Shown: piece after piece, positions 5,672 through 6,389 of the stretch | Position numbering within the stretch: position 1 is the stretch's first letter | Layout of the letters: every line of letters begins with the position of its first letter | Source of the DNA: Lachnospira sp. UBA4285 | Lineage (GTDB): Bacteria; Bacillota; Clostridia; Lachnospirales; Lachnospiraceae | DNA: 6,389 nucleotides | NCBI GenBank assembly: GCA_002394965.1 | Contig: DGVL01000128.1 | Location: forward strand, 1 to 6,389 | Direction of reading: 5' to 3' | Notes under the pieces: model-generated | The model's database searches: none | What the model saw: the letters and a program-made list of their open reading frames with translations, nothing else | What the model was told of the DNA's origin: nothing | Program-made: the position numbers and the translations under genes

Positions 5672-5700
5672 ATTATAATCTCTTCAACAGGCGGTGTCAA
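5672..5700 (-). promoter_or_regulatory. pst operon promoter (vegetative sigma type)
   Basis: Minus-strand TTGACA (5695-5700), a 17-bp spacer, then TATAAT (5672-5677): both hexamers and the spacing match the sigma-A/sigma-70 consensus exactly. The expected start is near 5663-5666, giving a leader of about 65 nt before pstS. A consensus -35 is unusual for strictly activator-dependent Pho promoters, so repression or mRNA-level control should be considered. Confidence 0.88.
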
Positions 5701-5792
5701 GAGAACCGAAAAGGATTCTGAAAAGGTGATGTTGCTCAATAATACTATAATAACAGGACTGTTTACAGAAGAACGGAAAGAGGAAAAGGCGC

Positions 5793-5820
5793 TTGACTTT
5801 TTAATATCCGCGCTTATAAT
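5793..5820 (+). promoter_or_regulatory. Promoter of the DMT transporter gene
   Basis: Plus-strand TTGACT (5793-5798), a 16-bp spacer, then TATAAT (5815-5820). The expected start is near 5827, about 80 nt before the GTG start codon. The -10 region TTATAATTAAC is identical over 11 bp to that of the divergent pst promoter. Confidence 0.8.
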
Positions 5821-5892
5821 TAACTTAATTTATCGGAGCATATCCGGCTCTTTTTCGATCTTTGAAAGCGAAAACCGGGAAACAAGTTCAGC

Positions 5893-5900
5893 GGGGAGGA
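5893..5900 (+). promoter_or_regulatory. Ribosome-binding site that fixes the GTG start of the transporter
   Basis: GGGGAGGA lies 7 nt before GTG 5908. The first in-frame ATG (5932) has no such site at a proper distance and would cut into the first membrane segment. Confidence 0.8.
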
Positions 5901-5907
5901 AGAAGCG

Positions 5908-6389
5908 GTGAGTACGGCAATCCTATACGGAATGGGCGCGGTGCTGATCTGGTCCACTTTGGCAGCTGTTGTCAAGAGCGTCGTGACCAGCATCCCGAAT
6001 CTGGAAGCGCTGGCGGTCAGCAGCTTGATTGCGTTTCTGACGCTGTTTCTCCTTAACCTTCGAAGCGGACGCCTGAAACTGCTCCGCCGGTATACGGGCC
6101 GTCAGTTCCTCCATATGACGGGGCTCGGCCTGATCGGGATGTTTCTGTACTCGGCGTTCTACTATCTCGGCCTGTCGCAGCTGAGCTCGCAGGAGGCCTG
6201 CATCCTGAACTATCTCTGGCCGATCATGCTGGTGTTTTTCTCCGTTGTGCTGCTCCATGAGAAGATGACGCGCCTGAAGATGCTGGCGATGATCTGTTCC
6301 TTTGCCGGCGTGGTGATTCTCTCTGCCGGCGGCGGAAGCAGCGGCGGCAATCACCTGCTCGGGATTATCGGCTGTGTGTCGGCGGCTGC
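5908..6389 (+). CDS. DMT superfamily (EamA domain) transporter, 5' part (3' end outside window)
   Basis: The frame starts at GTG 5908 and stays open for 160 codons to the window edge; the usual family length is about 290-310, so roughly half is seen. The residues form alternating membrane segments at about 3-23, 34-50, 68-90, 97-115, 124-141 and 150 onward, as expected for the first EamA repeat plus the start of the second. Family marks are AVLIWSTLAAVVKS near the N-terminus, FYYLGLSQLSSQEACIL (84-100), and NYLWPIMLVFFSVVLLHEKM (101-120), the last matching the conserved P...EK pattern. The NYLWP motif recalls the YddG-like aromatic amino acid/drug exporters, but substrates of DMT carriers cannot be predicted reliably. 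It has its own promoter, divergent from the pst operon. A link to phosphate is not evident. Confidence 0.88.
   Translation, partial: MSTAILYGMGAVLIWSTLAAVVKSVVTSIPNLEALAVSSLIAFLTLFLLNLRSGRLKLLRRYTGRQFLHMTGLGLIGMFLYSAFYYLGLSQLSSQEACILNYLWPIMLVFFSVVLLHEKMTRLKMLAMICSFAGVVILSAGGGSSGGNHLLGIIGCVSAA

Larger units (their letters stand above)
5602..5907. other. Divergent intergenic region pstS / EamA transporter (306 nt)
   Basis: This is the only gene-free stretch longer than 300 bases. It holds the minus-strand pst leader with a hairpin (5632-5659), the pst promoter (5672-5700), a purine-rich, AT-rich middle part (about 5701-5790) with an ACAG/CTGT alternation (5753-5768), the plus-strand promoter (5793-5820), and the roughly 80-nt leader of the transporter gene. 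Its base composition is clearly richer in A/T than the flanking genes. A 61-codon ORF crossing it (5726-5911) overlaps the plus-strand promoter and is not considered a gene. I see no riboswitch-type structure. Confidence 0.8.

Noticed and set aside
5663..5700. Pho-box array (TTAACA-like repeats) at the pst promoter
   Set aside because: TTGACA, TTGAAG, TTATAA and TTAACC hexamers occur, but their spacing is irregular and they are explained by the -35 and -10 elements.
5602..5739. N-terminal extension of pstS to ATG 5739
   Set aside because: It would put a signal peptide 46 residues into the protein and code through a consensus promoter and the leader hairpin.
5708..5789. Three copies of GAAAAGG (5708, 5720, 5783)
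   Set aside because: Short, purine-rich and unevenly spaced; likely by chance in this A-rich stretch.
5726..5911. 61-codon open frame on the plus strand before the transporter
   Set aside because: It spans the plus-strand promoter and the transporter's ribosome site, has no ribosome site of its own and no similarity I recognise.
5923..6354. 143-codon minus-strand frame at the right edge
   Set aside because: Antisense to the DMT transporter; His/Gln-rich shadow without domain features.

Overview
The window looks like a chromosomal segment of a fairly GC-rich Firmicute, most likely a Clostridia-class anaerobe. The reasons are two DUF3841 genes (a family found mainly in Firmicutes), a BspA-type leucine-rich-repeat protein, strong AGGAGG-type ribosome-binding sites, and housekeeping-type promoters (TTGACA/TATAAT) that stand out as AT-rich islands. 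Genus and species cannot be read from the sequence.

Layout. Left part (1-1511, plus strand): the 3' end of one DUF3841 gene (1-330) overlaps by 8 nt a complete DUF3841 paralogue (323-889), followed by a small cytosolic LRR protein (972-1511). An 18-bp perfect hairpin (1530-1572) lies between this cluster and the convergent operon to its right. Middle part (1643-5700, minus strand): a complete phosphate-specific ABC transporter operon, read right to left as promoter - leader hairpin - pstS - tandem hairpins - pstC - pstA - pstB - HAD-superfamily gene. Right part (5793-6389, plus strand): a divergent promoter and the first 160 codons of a DMT/EamA-family transporter that starts at GTG and runs off the window.

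How the genes work together. PstS should capture inorganic phosphate outside the membrane. PstC and PstA form the membrane channel and PstB powers import with ATP. The last gene of the operon sits where phoU often lies, but it encodes a small HAD-fold protein related to the 'soluble P-type ATPase' group, with DxN instead of DxD in motif I. Its start is tightly coupled to the pstB stop. No phoU, phoB/phoP or phoR is present in the window.

The points most worth a second look are the HAD protein in the phoU position, the altered phosphate-site motif and missing lipobox in PstS, two RNA hairpin elements in the pst transcript (one in the leader, one pair after pstS), an 11-bp block shared by the two divergent promoters, and the tandem DUF3841 pair. 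Most of the window is otherwise an ordinary nutrient-uptake locus. I did not find a defence system, mobile element, CRISPR array, tRNA or rRNA.
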